A DNA stretch of 64,000 nucleotides, taken from positions 65,930 to 129,929 of the forward strand of contig BCHS01000014.1 in NCBI GenBank assembly GCA_039545275.1, written 5' to 3'. How positions within the stretch are numbered: position 1 is the stretch's first letter; every line of letters begins with the position of its first letter. Position numbers and translations under genes: made by a program. The stretch comes from Pseudomicrostroma phylloplanum (taxonomy: Eukaryota; Basidiomycota; Exobasidiomycetes; Microstromatales). The notes under the pieces are model-generated. The model was not told the DNA's origin. It made no database searches and saw nothing but the letters and a program-made list of their open reading frames with translations. Shown here in pieces: positions 32,165-43,402 of the stretch.

Positions 32165-34552
32165 TCAGGCAAAGGCTTCCCTTATCTTTGCCGCCCTCTC
32201 CTTGCTCTTCAGAAAGGCTATCCGATCGTCGTACCGACGTATCACTTCCCTCTTTCCGCTCTCGACACTCTCGAGCTCCTTCCGCAAGGCCTTCAATTGG
32301 CATGAGACCTCCGAGGCTGTTTGCTCCGTGATACGCTCATCAGGAAGGAGTGGAGTTGTCGAAGATAGGGCTCGAGCGGCTTTGATAGGCGGTGGTGTCA
32401 CTAGCGGACCATCCAGCCGACGAAACGCCGAGGGCGGCGTGCTTGGCGGCTTCTTCCTCCTCTTGGTCAGTACAGCCGGCTTATCAGCAGTCGCTGGCCA
32501 CTCTCCCGTCCGTAGCCAGTGCATCTTGCGCTCAGCCTCCCCCTTTCCATCCCCGTCGGTGGAAATGTCCCCGCGTAGTAGGTTTCTTCCCTTCTCGAGC
32601 ACGCCGCTCTCCAGAGCATCAAAGGCCTTTGTGACCCTGTCTCCTTCTGCTTGCAGAATTCTGATCTCCGCTTGTATCAGTTCGCTACTCTTCTCCCCAT
32701 ACTCCATATCCTGCTCGTCCAAGCCGACAGCCATGGCGAGGAAAGACGGCGAGTCGACGGGAAGCTTAGACGACACACCGCTCGGTGCCTGTTCCTCCAC
32801 CCCGGCGGAGGACGAGTGCGGACCATGTTTGCGAGTAGTAACTTTGAGACTCTTGACCGACCTGGTCTCCTGCACGATTCGCTCCAGCTCTCGCATCCGT
32901 TCTTCTTCCTCCTCTTTCGACGGTCCTCGGAAGCGTCGTTTGGATGAGACCTGTGAAGAGGCAATCGAAGCACTGCCAGACCGAGGTGTACGCTCTCCTC
33001 GTAGCAAGCTGCCGAAATGTGAAGGAGCGTGGGATGCTTCTGTGTGCAGGCTCCTATGGTCAGGCGCAATGGACGAAGCTGTCGAGTGTGCCGAACGGAT
33101 GGAGCTCGAAGACTGCTTGAGGTGTGCCCGCTCTCGATTGAGGTTCGAAGGCGACGAGGCCAGATTTGTCTGCTGTCCATCGTTATGTCCGATACTGCCT
33201 AGCCTACTGCTGGTTCGACGTTCGCGTGGGCTCGGAGATGGTAGACTCGCCGCTGCCTGATCATGGTTAGACCTTCCGTCGAGGCTGCTCCTCTGGGCAA
33301 TTTGACCCGCAATCGGCCAGCTGCGCGATGGTCCAGCATCCAGCGCCGAGCGAGCCCCTTGCCAAAAGGACGTCGCTGCCGAGCTACTGGCGACGGCAAC
33401 CCCTTCCCCATTCTGCGCTAGCTCGAAGAGGGCTTTGCGAAGGACACGATACCCCTCGTCGTTCAGGAGACCATTGCCATGAGAGATTGCCAGATCGCTT
33501 AGCTCAGCCGCCAAGTCCACAGGCGAGGTCACGGGCCGATGATCGAGGCTTGGCGACGCGAAGTGTTTCGATATGGGTGCTTGGCGCATCGGCTTTGCCA
33601 CTGGGTCATCACCCAATGGCTTTGCGCCGAGTAGTGGTAGAGAAGCTTTTCTTCTGATTCCTCTGAGCATGCTACCGAAACTCGTACGAGTGGCTATGGA
33701 CGTATCGCAATACTGTGTGTCATCCATGGTTGCCGTTCTCTTTGGGGTCGCTTGTGGTCCTGCCTTGTCAGGTGTCGATGGGAGGGTTGCTATCGCACCT
33801 GAGCCCTTGTGACTCGCAACTGAACTGTGAGGCGCCGTATCGGCACACTGTTCCAGCGCCTCGAGGAGAGTGACGTGGGAGCTATTGACGGTCGAATTAG
33901 CACGACTCCCATCGTTGAAGCTTTGTACATTTGAGAGATCAGGGCTTGTGGGTGCTGCATCGTGTTTCGCCTGACTGTCTCCCTGCGTCTTCGTTACTAC
34001 AAAGACCGTGGGGTGTGTCGTCTTCTCGAAGAAAGCTCTATTGTGCTTCAGCGGTACCTCTCTCCTCTTGATCGTCTCTGTGTTGATCTCATCATAGGAG
34101 GCTCCATCCGGTCGAACCACACCAGGCGTGTGGTGCGACAAGCGAGACCCCCCCGACCTCGCGCCTGTCGTTCCGCTAGTAGTATCCTTCTCGCTACGTC
34201 CGACCTTGACCGATCGTCTAGAGCCTGAAGAGTCTGACCTGCTCAGGCTGAAGCGACCTTTGTTCCGCGCCCAGCTGGAAGGTGGGGCACGGCTAGCTGG
34301 AGCAGTCCCGATATCGTATCCCGCTCTACTCCCACTCCCGCTGCCACTTCCGCTCGCTTCGCCCACAGAGAGTAGCCCGCGCTCAGCATGGGAGCGAGAT
34401 CGTCCGTGAGTGACGCTTGAAGCTGGCGAGGCAGGGTAGTAGAAGTCTCCATCGTCTTTCTGTTGATGAGAGGACAGGGTGTGCGTGGCGTCGGAATGGA
34501 GGTCTCGTAAGGAGGGAGCCGTAGAAGGGCGACGGCTGAGGAAGGCCTTCAT
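32165..34552 (-). CDS. Unknown 795-aa disordered/coiled-coil protein
   Basis: It is a single exon with ATG at 34552. I do not assign a family. Residues 1-330 are disordered, Ser/Arg-rich and begin MKAFLSRRPSTAPSLRD. A short ordered block near 350-385 (VDLAAELSDLAISHGNGLLN then DEGYRVLRKALFELA) resembles a motif I recall from other fungal proteins of unknown function. A second disordered region follows. The C-terminal ~150 residues are helical and probably coiled coil (SSELIQAEIRILQAEGDRV ... LKALRKELESVESGKREVI). No signal peptide or membrane segment is present. The composition suits a cytoskeletal or polarity-associated scaffold, but nothing in the context proves it. Confidence 0.75.
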   Translation of the reverse strand: MKAFLSRRPSTAPSLRDLHSDATHTLSSHQQKDDGDFYYPASPASSVTHGRSRSHAERGLLSVGEASGSGSGSGSRAGYDIGTAPASRAPPSSWARNKGRFSLSRSDSSGSRRSVKVGRSEKDTTSGTTGARSGGSRLSHHTPGVVRPDGASYDEINTETIKRREVPLKHNRAFFEKTTHPTVFVVTKTQGDSQAKHDAAPTSPDLSNVQSFNDGSRANSTVNSSHVTLLEALEQCADTAPHSSVASHKGSGAIATLPSTPDKAGPQATPKRTATMDDTQYCDTSIATRTSFGSMLRGIRRKASLPLLGAKPLGDDPVAKPMRQAPISKHFASPSLDHRPVTSPVDLAAELSDLAISHGNGLLNDEGYRVLRKALFELAQNGEGVAVASSSAATSFWQGARSALDAGPSRSWPIAGQIAQRSSLDGRSNHDQAAASLPSPSPRERRTSSRLGSIGHNDGQQTNLASSPSNLNRERAHLKQSSSSIRSAHSTASSIAPDHRSLHTEASHAPSHFGSLLRGERTPRSGSASIASSQVSSKRRFRGPSKEEEEERMRELERIVQETRSVKSLKVTTRKHGPHSSSAGVEEQAPSGVSSKLPVDSPSFLAMAVGLDEQDMEYGEKSSELIQAEIRILQAEGDRVTKAFDALESGVLEKGRNLLRGDISTDGDGKGEAERKMHWLRTGEWPATADKPAVLTKRRKKPPSTPPSAFRRLDGPLVTPPPIKAARALSSTTPLLPDERITEQTASEVSCQLKALRKELESVESGKREVIRRYDDRIAFLKSKERAAKIREAFA

Positions 34553-35091
34553 TCAGACGGTCAGGCTTAGCTTCGCCAGCTCGAAAGGTACGACCGCCGA
34601 GAGGTGGGAAGGCAGGGACTGGACAGATGACGGTGACTTAAAAGCATGTGCTCAGGAGACCCTACTTCGCATGTCAGACTTCTCATGCGTATCAAAGGAG
34701 GCCCGACCACTGTCGTTTGGGCGAGGCAGGCGAGACAGGAGTAGGTCAGATCATAAGGCTGTGGCACAGAGCATCCCCGCGTCAAATCCCAGAGGCAAGT
34801 CATGAGCAGCATTTAAACGATTTGAGGGTCAGGGCAATTCAGGGCAAGCGAAACATAAGCAGGGGTCGCTTCGGCAGTGGATGAGCGCAGCAATGCGTGG
34901 GTCATGGAGTTTGAGCAAGGCAGGTACGAATTTAGACAGGCACATCATTGACGCCCGCACGCGCTCCTTCCGTCTCCGATCATGTGGAGAGCAACACAGC
35001 CGGAAGAACAACACCAGCCAAAGTCCGGTACGGAGAACGCAGGTCAGTCAGGAAGGCGGCATGGTTGAATAGCATTAGATTGCTTCACGAC
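34553..35091. promoter_or_regulatory. Upstream region of the 795-aa protein gene; SRC1 3' flank
   Basis: This 539-bp spacer lies between two minus-strand genes. No RNA gene or conserved reading frame was recognised. Confidence 0.45.
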
Positions 35092-37368
35092 TCAGCTCAG
35101 TCCATATGACACACGCCTGCTACCCTTGCTCTGCACCATCTCCTCCACAGGCTCGGAACCTTCCTCTTCCCCTCCCTCTCCTGCAGAGCCATTGATCATC
35201 TTCTCGTCACCCCGGGGCGTGCCAGGCGCAGGGCTCGAAGCTCCACTGCTGGCAACCCCACCACCGTACCCAGGCGTCACAACGCCGACCCATTCCCAAC
35301 ACCTACTGTACTCTCCCTTCCACTTCTTCATTCCCACGCGCACATTCGAGTTGCTCTCCACTTGCTTCGAAACCCCGCTCCAGATGCTCTTCCTCACTAC
35401 GGCAGAGACGCCCCTAGCTGCAGGAAGCATCAGGTCTCGCAGATGGTTCGCTGGCAGATGAGAGGGCTGCGCATTCGAGTGGAGCGAGACCATCTGTTGC
35501 TCGGCCAGACGCTGCAGGACCTCCGTCGTGAGCTCGTCCACCTTGTGAGATTCGAAGCGGGAGCGTCTCAGCCGACTGCGCGTGAAGAGGAGGGCAAGAA
35601 CGAGCGAGAATGCCGCTACGATATAAAGGAATGTCGCTCTAAAGAGAGACCGCAGTGCAAGTCGTAACCGGCAGCCCAGAGGAACAACCGCCAGAGAAGC
35701 AGCGGGTAGTAGCAGGATTATCGAGTCTTGACTGGGTGAGACGTCTTGACTCGTTTCTTCCTGCTGGGGATGGACGGACAAGCGCTTTGCGAGACCCTCA
35801 GTCTCTAGCTCCTCGATTGCACTATCCCACAAGTGCGAGAAGTACTCCTCTGACGGCACAGCATCTTCGTCCCTGAGATCGAGCAACGCCTTAAATAGCT
35901 GGTCTTCCCTTGCTGCGAATTTCAGGCTCGCCTTGTCATCCTCGGAGAGGAGAAGATCATTGCGCTTGCCAATTGTGGAGATCAAAGCTGCGATCTCTGA
36001 CGAGGGCCGACTGCCACAAGTCACGGCCCCTCGCCAATTTCCCAGCTGACGTGCAATCTCTCCCGCCAGCTCGTCAATCATCTCCAGGCGCCGACTGTCT
36101 GTGTGACATCTTTCTGACTGCCATTGCAGAGGCAGTAGCGAGCGAATGATGGGCAGACTCGACCAGAGGGAAGGGCGATGAATATACTCATCAGATAGAC
36201 ACGATCTGAGATCTCCACCTGCGCACAGCGCATGAGGAGGACAGGGAGTGCAACCAGGACGGATCGTATTGGGCACAAGGTCCATGAAGTGTACCGAGTC
36301 GGCCTCGTCATCGGCGAAAGTGTGTTCACCGTTGTGTCTTCTTCGAAGGAAATCTTCCGTCCGGGTCTCGATCAGAGTATTGCTATCCGAGGCTGTATCG
36401 CAGTATCCGATGGTCTTGCTGTCTCGGACATAGTAGATCCACCACCCGAGGAGGACAGCTGCCAGCAGCCAACGGAAAGATGCTGCTGCCGAAGGAGCAC
36501 CGCTGGAGCTCATCGGCTGCCTCCGCTTCATTGACACGAGCGGCCGCCTCTTCCCGCGGGCCTTTGAGGGGGTCTCATCCTCGACCTCGTCCTCTTCCTC
36601 TTCTTCACTGTCTTCCATATCGTCGGCGAGACCAGACACATCTGCGTCGGCTCCGTCGTCCGGGGAGTCGAAGGTGCCCGTGATTGTACTAGCCACGCGC
36701 TTCACGGCGCCGCTGGTCTTGCTAAGGGTGCCATTGACGCCCTCTGTGATCTCACGGGGAGGTGTTGCCTTGGCCACGAGAGGGTCCATATAATTCTGAA
36801 AGACTGAAGAGACTGATCGCGAGGACGGTAGCGACGGTACTTGAGGTGTTGTGGATGTAGGTTTGCGAGCTGAAGAGCTGGGCAGGCTGGAAGGGTCGAT
36901 GGTCTAGAAAGCAGCGGAGGAAAGCACGGGTCAGCGCAATGAAAGCCGGACAGCGCACATCGCCATTCTACACACCTTTCTTCTAGCAGCGGGCACGTCG
37001 CTCTTGGGCTTCGTCGCCTTTCTCGCCGAGAGCTCAGCTCCCGCACTCTTCCTGGCCTTGGACGCGCCTCCTCTGGGCTTCGGACTGGCTTCATTGCCAC
37101 TGCCCGTCTGAAACACATTCTGATCCGAGAAGTTGGCAGCTTCCTCGTCCTCCTCTTCCTTCTTGGCGACAACACCACGAGTCTGGACTGGCGTGCCAAA
37201 TGTCTCCTCCACTGCTTTGACCAGAGCTGGCTTCCTGGCCGACGTTGGCAGGCGGATGTTGCGAGTTGCGAGGAGGGAGCGCAATTCCGGCACTCGGAGG
37301 TCAGACGCGGTGAAGTCCGGATCGGCCGGATCCACCACACGGCTCGGCGTCGAGGGAGTGGGCGGCAT
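35092..37368 (-). CDS. SRC1: Inner nuclear membrane protein, Src1/Heh (LEM/MAN1-type)
   Basis: Exons 36976-37368 and 35092-36903 join in phase to 734 aa; the donor is GTGTGT, a departure from the usual GTGAGT. An N-terminal helix-extension-helix domain (about 20-55) reads LRVPELRSLLATRNIRLP then ARKPALVKAVEE. A basic nuclear-import region (RKATKPKSDVPAARRK, then KARGKRRPL) precedes TM1 at about 273-292 (FRWLLAAVLLGWWIYYV). The lumenal part has the conserved Cys pattern PGCTPCPPHALC ... C. TM2 lies near 550-570 (TFLYIVAAFSLVLALLF). A C-terminal winged-helix MSC-like domain with KKWKGEYSRCWEW ends the protein. Src1/Heh1/Heh2 proteins anchor chromatin and survey nuclear-pore assembly with ESCRT-III. 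Confidence 0.92.
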
Positions 37369-37730
37369 GTCGGACGCCGTTGAAGGGTGGATGCTAACTC
37401 AAAGACCGAGTACCGAGGGGCGATGGCGAGAGACGAGGGAGAGGAGGTGAGGAAAGGAAGGGAAGGGCAGAAGGAAACACGGAAGTAGGAAAGGAAACTG
37501 GCAGGACGTGGAAGCGGGTCGGGCGGCTGTGCGGAGAGCGAGGCACGTCACGTCGATTGACGGAAAGGGAGAAAGAAAGGCTGAGCTCAATTTCGCCGCG
37601 AGAAGGTGTTGGACGCCGGGCGCCTGTCCCCTCGTCAGCATAGACGGTACCCTCTCCCAAGCAAGACATTCCTTCTCACCTGATCACATCATCTACCTAG
37701 AGGCCTTGCTCAGGCTTCCTCTCGCGCTCA
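37369..37730. promoter_or_regulatory. Divergent SRC1/RDH54 promoter region
   Basis: This 362-bp region lies between start codons at 37368 (minus) and 37731 (plus). A purine-rich GGAAAGG-type stretch occurs at 37440-37500 on the plus strand, which is pyrimidine-rich as the SRC1 leader. No gene. Confidence 0.5.
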
Positions 37731-40700
37731 ATGTACCGCAGTGGCGGAAGAGGGACTTTCAAGCCTCCATCCTTCTTACAGCGTACTGACAGTGCTGCTA
37801 GTGGATCACCATCGCCCTCGGCGCCTGCTCCACCTCCTCGGTATGCGGCGAATGAGACGCCAGACCGTTCTGCGTCTTCTCTGAAGAGGAAGCTCAGTGC
37901 CGCTTCAAGTCTTCTCACAGGAGAGGATGGCGTAGTTGAAGAGGAAAGCCGGACTTCAACAAGTCATACTCCCCAACGAGGGCAATCCAGCAGCGTCCAC
38001 ACGCCACCCATGCCCCGCCTATCCTCGCTCACACGGCAGAGCGGCGGGAGCGCGGCCCCACTACCGCATAGAAGCCCAGCGAATGGCACCTGTGAAGGCG
38101 AGGAGTACTATATGTGCACTTGGAGGAAGCCCCAAGGCCGGAAGCACAAGACATGGGATGGCGACGCTGTGCTGATCGTCAATCGAGCTCAGGGGACCTG
38201 CAAATTGAAATGCCAAGAGAGTGGAAGGGAGCTCGGCTTTAGCAACAAGATCATAGCCGAAGATCTGGGCGGAGGCGAAGAGCTGGCTGTGGGAGGCAAA
38301 GAGATCGAGATCGATCGTCAGATCTCTCATCGCGAGTATTTGTCCGGCATCCCTGGCCAGCCAATCTACCCTCCCAAGAAAGTCAAGGCGAAGCAAGCTG
38401 ATTCGCGGGCGATGTCCGTCCAGCCCACTACGCCGAGCTCGTCACGTACACAAGGGCTCTTAGCAGCCGCGCCTTCGGCCTCTTTCTACAGCAAACCTCT
38501 TCCTCAGCCGCGGACGAAGCAGAATACCGACCGGCTCTCACCCGAGGTAGGCCGTGCTCTGCAAGAGGAGTCTAGCTCGAAGAAGGCTTCTTCAAGCTCC
38601 AGCAAGAGTGCTCCGACAGCCGTACAGCCTCGGCCCCACGGCCTCTTCAACCCTGAGACTCAGCCCGAGCCACGCTACGACCCAGCCGCTCCTGGAGCCA
38701 TCGTTCTGAAGAGGCCTGACGCAGATCACCAAAAGAAGTACAATCGCAGGAACCTCCCAATTGTCGATGTCGTCGTCAATCCGATCCTTTCGGAAGCTCT
38801 GCGACCGCATCAAGTCGAGGGTGTCAAGTTTCTTTACGAGAGGGTCACTGGCATCACTGACGTCAATGGCCAGAAGGGCGCCATTCTGGCTGACGAGATG
38901 GGCTTGGGCAAAACACTACAGACAATCACTCTCATCGAGACCCTTCTGCGCCAGAGCCCTTACTACACGTCCAAACCCTGCGTTATCGAAAAGGCCCTCG
39001 TCGTTTGCCCCTTGTCTTTGGTCAAGAATTGGAAGAGGGAGTTTCGCAAATGGCTCGGTCCAACCACGATTGGCGTGGTCGCTGTTGACGGCTCTAAGAG
39101 CAAGGAGGCTACGCAGCGCTTTGTCACTTCAAGACGAGATCAAGTTCTCATCATCGGCTACGAAAAGCTGCGGACCTGTATCGACATCTTGTCGACTGCG
39201 CAGCCGCAGATCGGGCTCATTGTGTGCGACGAGGGACATCGTCTCAAGTCGAAAGACACGAAGACGAATAAAATCTTTGCACAGCTCTCTACGAGTCGCA
39301 GGATTATTCTGACTGGAACACCCATTCAGAACGATTTGTCGGAGCTGTATGCCATGATTGACTTCGTATGCCCCGGCTTACTGGGAAGCTACAACTCCTT
39401 CAAGGCCATCTTCGAGGATCCCATTTTGAAAAGTCGAGTGCAGCACTGCTCGAAGGAAGTGCGGGATTTGGGTGCCCAACGCAGCCTCACACTTTCCACA
39501 GTCACGCAGCTTGTCGTCATCCGCCGAACAGCAGACATCCTCGATGGCTTTCTGCTGCCGAAGAACGAAACGGTCATCTTCTGCAGTCCATCGAAGCTGC
39601 AGCTGGAGCTCTATCGAAGGGTGCTCAAGTCGACTGAAGTGAGGGCACTGACTAGTGGGAGCGCTGGAGGGTCAGCTCTTCCCCTCATCACGATGCTTCG
39701 ACAGATCTGTGACTCTCCTGAGCTGCTGCTGAAAGAAGGCATGGCGTCTGCCAGCGGCAATGGCACCTTAGCTGGCGACCTGCTGAGCGACGCTCGTCAC
39801 TTGTTCCCATCGAGGAAAGTCACAGGCGACGAGACCCTGAGTGGGAAGCTGACTGTCATCAGCCGAATGCTGAAGAAGATAAAATCGACGACGGATGATA
39901 AGGTCGTCTTGGTCTCGACTTTCACCTCGACCTTGGACGTCTTAGAAGCATTCTGCAAGAAGACTCGCTACCCTTATGTACGTCTCGATGGCCAGACTAA
40001 GCAGGACGATCGCCTAGACATTGTCAACACATTCAACCGATCGCCAGTCAGGTCTTCCTGTGAGTAGCACAAGCGTGGTTCACTGATACACTCTCGGTAC
40101 TGACGCATCTTTCACCTTCCCTGCAGTCGTCTTCCTTCTCTCCACAAGAGCAGGCGGAGTGGGTCTGAACCTGATTGGAGCCAACCGCCTATTCCTGCTC
40201 GAGCCAGAGTGGAATCCAGCTCTGGATCAACAAGCGATGGCCCGCATTCATCGCGATGGTCAGCAGAAGCACTGCTTCATCTACAGGATGATGCTCAGCG
40301 GAACAATGGACGAGAAGATCTTCCAGCGACAGATTACCAAGCTGGGCTTGTCCGACACCCTCATGAACACTTCTTCGAGCAAGGACAAGAAGAATGTCGG
40401 TCGTGGTGGCGACTCGGGCAAGAGGGGTAAAGGAGGAGACTCATTCTCGCAAGAGGAGCTGAAGGACATCTTCACGTTGCACGAAGACACACCTTGCCTG
40501 TGTCATGATCTGCTCATTTGTACATGTGGTGGTAAAGGAGTGCTCCTTGGCGATGGAGAGCAAGGAGGCGATGGCGATGGAGAGCACAGCTCGGAAGAAG
40601 ATTCTCCACCGCCCCCGTCCTTCATTCCTGCTTCTATGCAGCAAGCTACGCGCGACGCCCAGGTAAGTGACAGAGCTCAAAGGAAGCTGATCATTCAGGA

Positions 40701-41588
40701 AGATCAACCGCTGAGCCCGCACTCTAATCTCTGCTTCCCCACCTCGCACAGCTCGCAAAGGAAGCCCGCTCCCGCCTCGCCGGTCTGGCCGACTGGCGAC
40801 ACGTCGACCTAACGAACCCCGCCTCCTTCACTCCACTCAACGACGAGATCCTCAATGCCGTCGTAGCCGCTCAGGCGCCCATGCAGGGGGGCGAGCCCGC
40901 CATCAAGCAAGAAAAGGGTCTGCGTCTGCAAGATAGATCCGACGAGGACGATGAAGAGGAAGACCTCATCTCCCCTCCTCCTGAGGAGACAGATGGAGCT
41001 TCACACAAGGGCAAGTCACTCCTGGAGTTGACAGACTTAGATGTCCTCGAAGCCTCTGTCGCCCGAGATGCTCGCAAGGCCGCTGCTGCTGCTCTCAAGC
41101 GCCGGCAGGAAGAGGAGCTCGAATGCGAGCGCGAGCGTGAGTTGGCGATGGACAATGGTCGACGCTACTACGCCGGAGGACGAGCAGCGGGATGGAATAT
41201 CGGCCTCTTCGAGGGAGGAAGCGTGCTGTATGCCTTCACGAAGACGTCTGGAGCAACGACTGCTGGGGTTGACGAAGACGACGAGGTGGAGGATGCGGAG
41301 GAGGGAGCGAGGATCAGCCCAGTGCTTGAGGAGGAAGAGACGGCAATTGAGAAGACTGCGGACGTCGAGGTGGATGAGGCGAGCCGGGAGATGCGAGCGG
41401 CAGGGAAGAGAAAGAGGACCTCTCGCGCTTCGGCTCGATTGCTCGAGAGTGATGATGAAGAAGAGGCTGGTCGCGGATCGAAGCTCTTCCTGGCCTCCAA
41501 TGGGGGCGAAGGGGAGGAGGAAGGAGAGGAGGAAGCGGGAGAAGAAGACTCAATCATGGATCTGCTAGACGCCGAGGAGGAAGAGTGA
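37731..41588 (+). CDS. RDH54: Swi2/Snf2 recombination ATPase Rdh54/Rad54B
   Basis: Rdh54 translocates on duplex DNA and helps Rad51/Dmc1 in homologous recombination. Exons 37731-40059, 40127-40662 and 40752-41588 join in phase to 1233 aa. The N-terminal Rad54B-type module at about 125-150 reads YYMCTWRKPQGRKHKTWDGD. The Snf2 ATPase starts with LRPHQVEGVKFLYERV; Walker A is DEMGLGKT near 388, DEGH near 500, and TGTPIQNDLSELYAM near 530. Helicase-C motifs include STRAGGVGLNL and MARIHRDGQQ, which exon 2 supplies right after the first junction. A Cys cluster near 900 (CLCHDLLICTC) follows. About 250 residues of C-terminal acidic, low-complexity sequence end the protein; they are longer than I expect for the family, and I see no domain in them. 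Confidence 0.95.
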
Positions 41589-41912
41589 AGATCGTCGCAG
41601 CGGAGCGTCCCGATGTTGTTCAGTCACCATGTCACGCCATCTCTAGGTCCGTCATTGTCATCAATCACACACACATATGCAGCAAGGAGGGCCATGCCCG
41701 GCTGTCGTTTGACACTAGGTGCAACTTCACAAGCAGCAATATGTCATTAGCATTGTGGATGTGTTTATATTGTGTCGCACCACAGAAGCAGAGTGGGAAA
41801 GCTCATAGAGCCGGCACTAGATTGTGTTCTTGCACTGACGGGTGTCGAGCAGGGAAACAGAGGTCAGTCTTCTGGTCACAGGAACATTTGGGAATTCAAG
41901 CTGATGCACTTT
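41589..41912. other. Convergent 3' region RDH54/VTC1
   Basis: A 324-bp tail-to-tail spacer with AT-richer 3' UTR-like sequence (e.g. TTATATTGTG near 41766). A possible alternative last exon of VTC1 could lie here (acceptor TCAG near 41840 on the minus strand). Confidence 0.45.
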
Positions 41913-42663
41913 TCACTCACCTCGGACGATAAAGTTGAGCAGTACGGCAACGAAGAGGGCGGCACAGATGAGGGGTGGTCCGATGAGATCGTCTGTGAAG
42001 CGAGAGATCAGCGTAGATGATCATCGTCAGCTCCCGACTTCTCTCTATCGTGCTGCCCTGATTCCTTCAGACTCACCAAAGCTCCCCGCATACCTCGTCT
42101 TGATCAAATGCACCCTCCTCAGATAATTCCCCAGTCCCCAGCTCAACGTCAACACTGCAATCCCGGCATACACGAGTGCAAATGTCCGTACGGTTCCAGG
42201 GTTGAGTGGAGGGTTGCGCTTGGGGTGCTTGGGGTGGGTAGGGTCTTCTGGCAGGTCGGGGTGGTGGTGTGAAAAGAAGGAAGAGGAGTTGAAGAGGGCG
42301 AGGGCGAAGCTGCCGATTAGGAGGGAGACGTGTAGCCAGGAGATCCAGGTGCGCTATGAGGGGAGGTAAGAAGAGGGGGAGGTGGTCAGCTCAGACTTCA
42401 GAGCCTAGCGCTCATTAGTAGCGTAACCGCACAGAACTCACCTCGTTGGCTAGCCAGACCTTTGTCTCTACCCTCACTGGCGTCTTGACCCTCGGGGGCT
42501 TTGGCACCACAAATCGCTGCGAAGGCCCCGCTGTGCCGTAGCCTGCCGCTCCAGGACGCTCCCCTCCGAGGTTAGCCAGCAGAGGCTCCCGTTCTGATGA
42601 TGAACCTGCTGCTGCTGCTGTGTCCGAGGTGGCCTTTGAGCCGAAGATGGATTCGAGGACCAT
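41913..42663 (-). CDS. VTC1: Vacuolar transporter chaperone subunit Vtc1 (DUF202)
   Basis: Vtc1 is the small membrane subunit of the VTC complex, which makes polyphosphate and moves it into the vacuole. Exons 42442-42663, 42077-42353 and 41913-41992 join in phase to 192 aa. After a ~60-residue disordered N-terminus comes the diagnostic KVWLANERTWISWLHVSLL, carried across the first junction. Three membrane segments follow: SLLIGSFALALF, FALVYAGIAVLTLSWGLGNY and LICAALFVAVLLNFIV. A His/Pro-rich loop lies between TM1 and TM2. The protein is longer than the yeast subunit (129 aa) because of the N-terminus and this loop. The stop codon TGA overlaps a GTGAGT donor-like sequence, so a spliced alternative C-terminus is possible. 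There is no SPX or polymerase domain, as expected for Vtc1. Confidence 0.9.
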
Positions 42664-43402
42664 TCTGAGTAAGTGAGTGAGCTGCGAATGGGACGAGGGG
42701 ATGGACGGAGCCGCTAGCTGAATGGGAGGAATTGGTCGTGCGGGATGAGGGGAGGCTGCGACGGAATAGGCCAATGGAAGCGGACTCGGAAGGGGGAGTA
42801 GGATGAAGAAGCTCTCGAAGGATAGAGGCTGCTGCTGTGCCGGTTGCTGCGATCGATCGAAGAGTGACAGGGGAACAGGACAAGGGGCGTAGGAGCGGCG
42901 GGTAGACTACTGCAGTCAGTCCTCCTATCTGAATCTCCAGGCAACGTGCCCGTCATTTGCGGGAGCAGACAGGCGCCGACATCGGAACGGGAGGAGGGGG
43001 GGCAGAGGCAGGGAGGGTGAAAGCCAGGGCCGGGCGATGTGGGGTCATCTGGCTGGCGGGCGCGCGCACTCTCTGCTTCTCCCCTCTGTCCGTCTTGGCC
43101 CGGCTTTGCTAGCACAGGCAGAGGACACAGGCACACGCACACACACGCGGGGGATGACGGTCGCACGCAGCCAATGTTGATCTTTCTTCGTGCCCTTCTT
43201 ACCACTGCCTCCTTCACCATTACCATCAACCAACACCCTACCCACACCACCAAATACGTGAGTACATGCGCACGCAAACACACACCACACAGTCACAGAG
43301 CTACAATAGCGCACACCTAGCCCACACACACACACACACTGACACACCTCTCCTCCACTCTCACCCTCACCCTCACCCCTCACTCCAGCCATACCCTTCA
43401 AT
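42664..43402. promoter_or_regulatory. Divergent VTC1/POR1 promoter region
   Basis: This 739-bp region contains CA-repeat tracts (43131-43147 and 43323-43340) followed by a CACCCT-repeat pyrimidine-rich leader (43370-43385) just before the POR1 ATG. Such C/T-rich leaders are common before highly expressed fungal genes. Confidence 0.5.
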
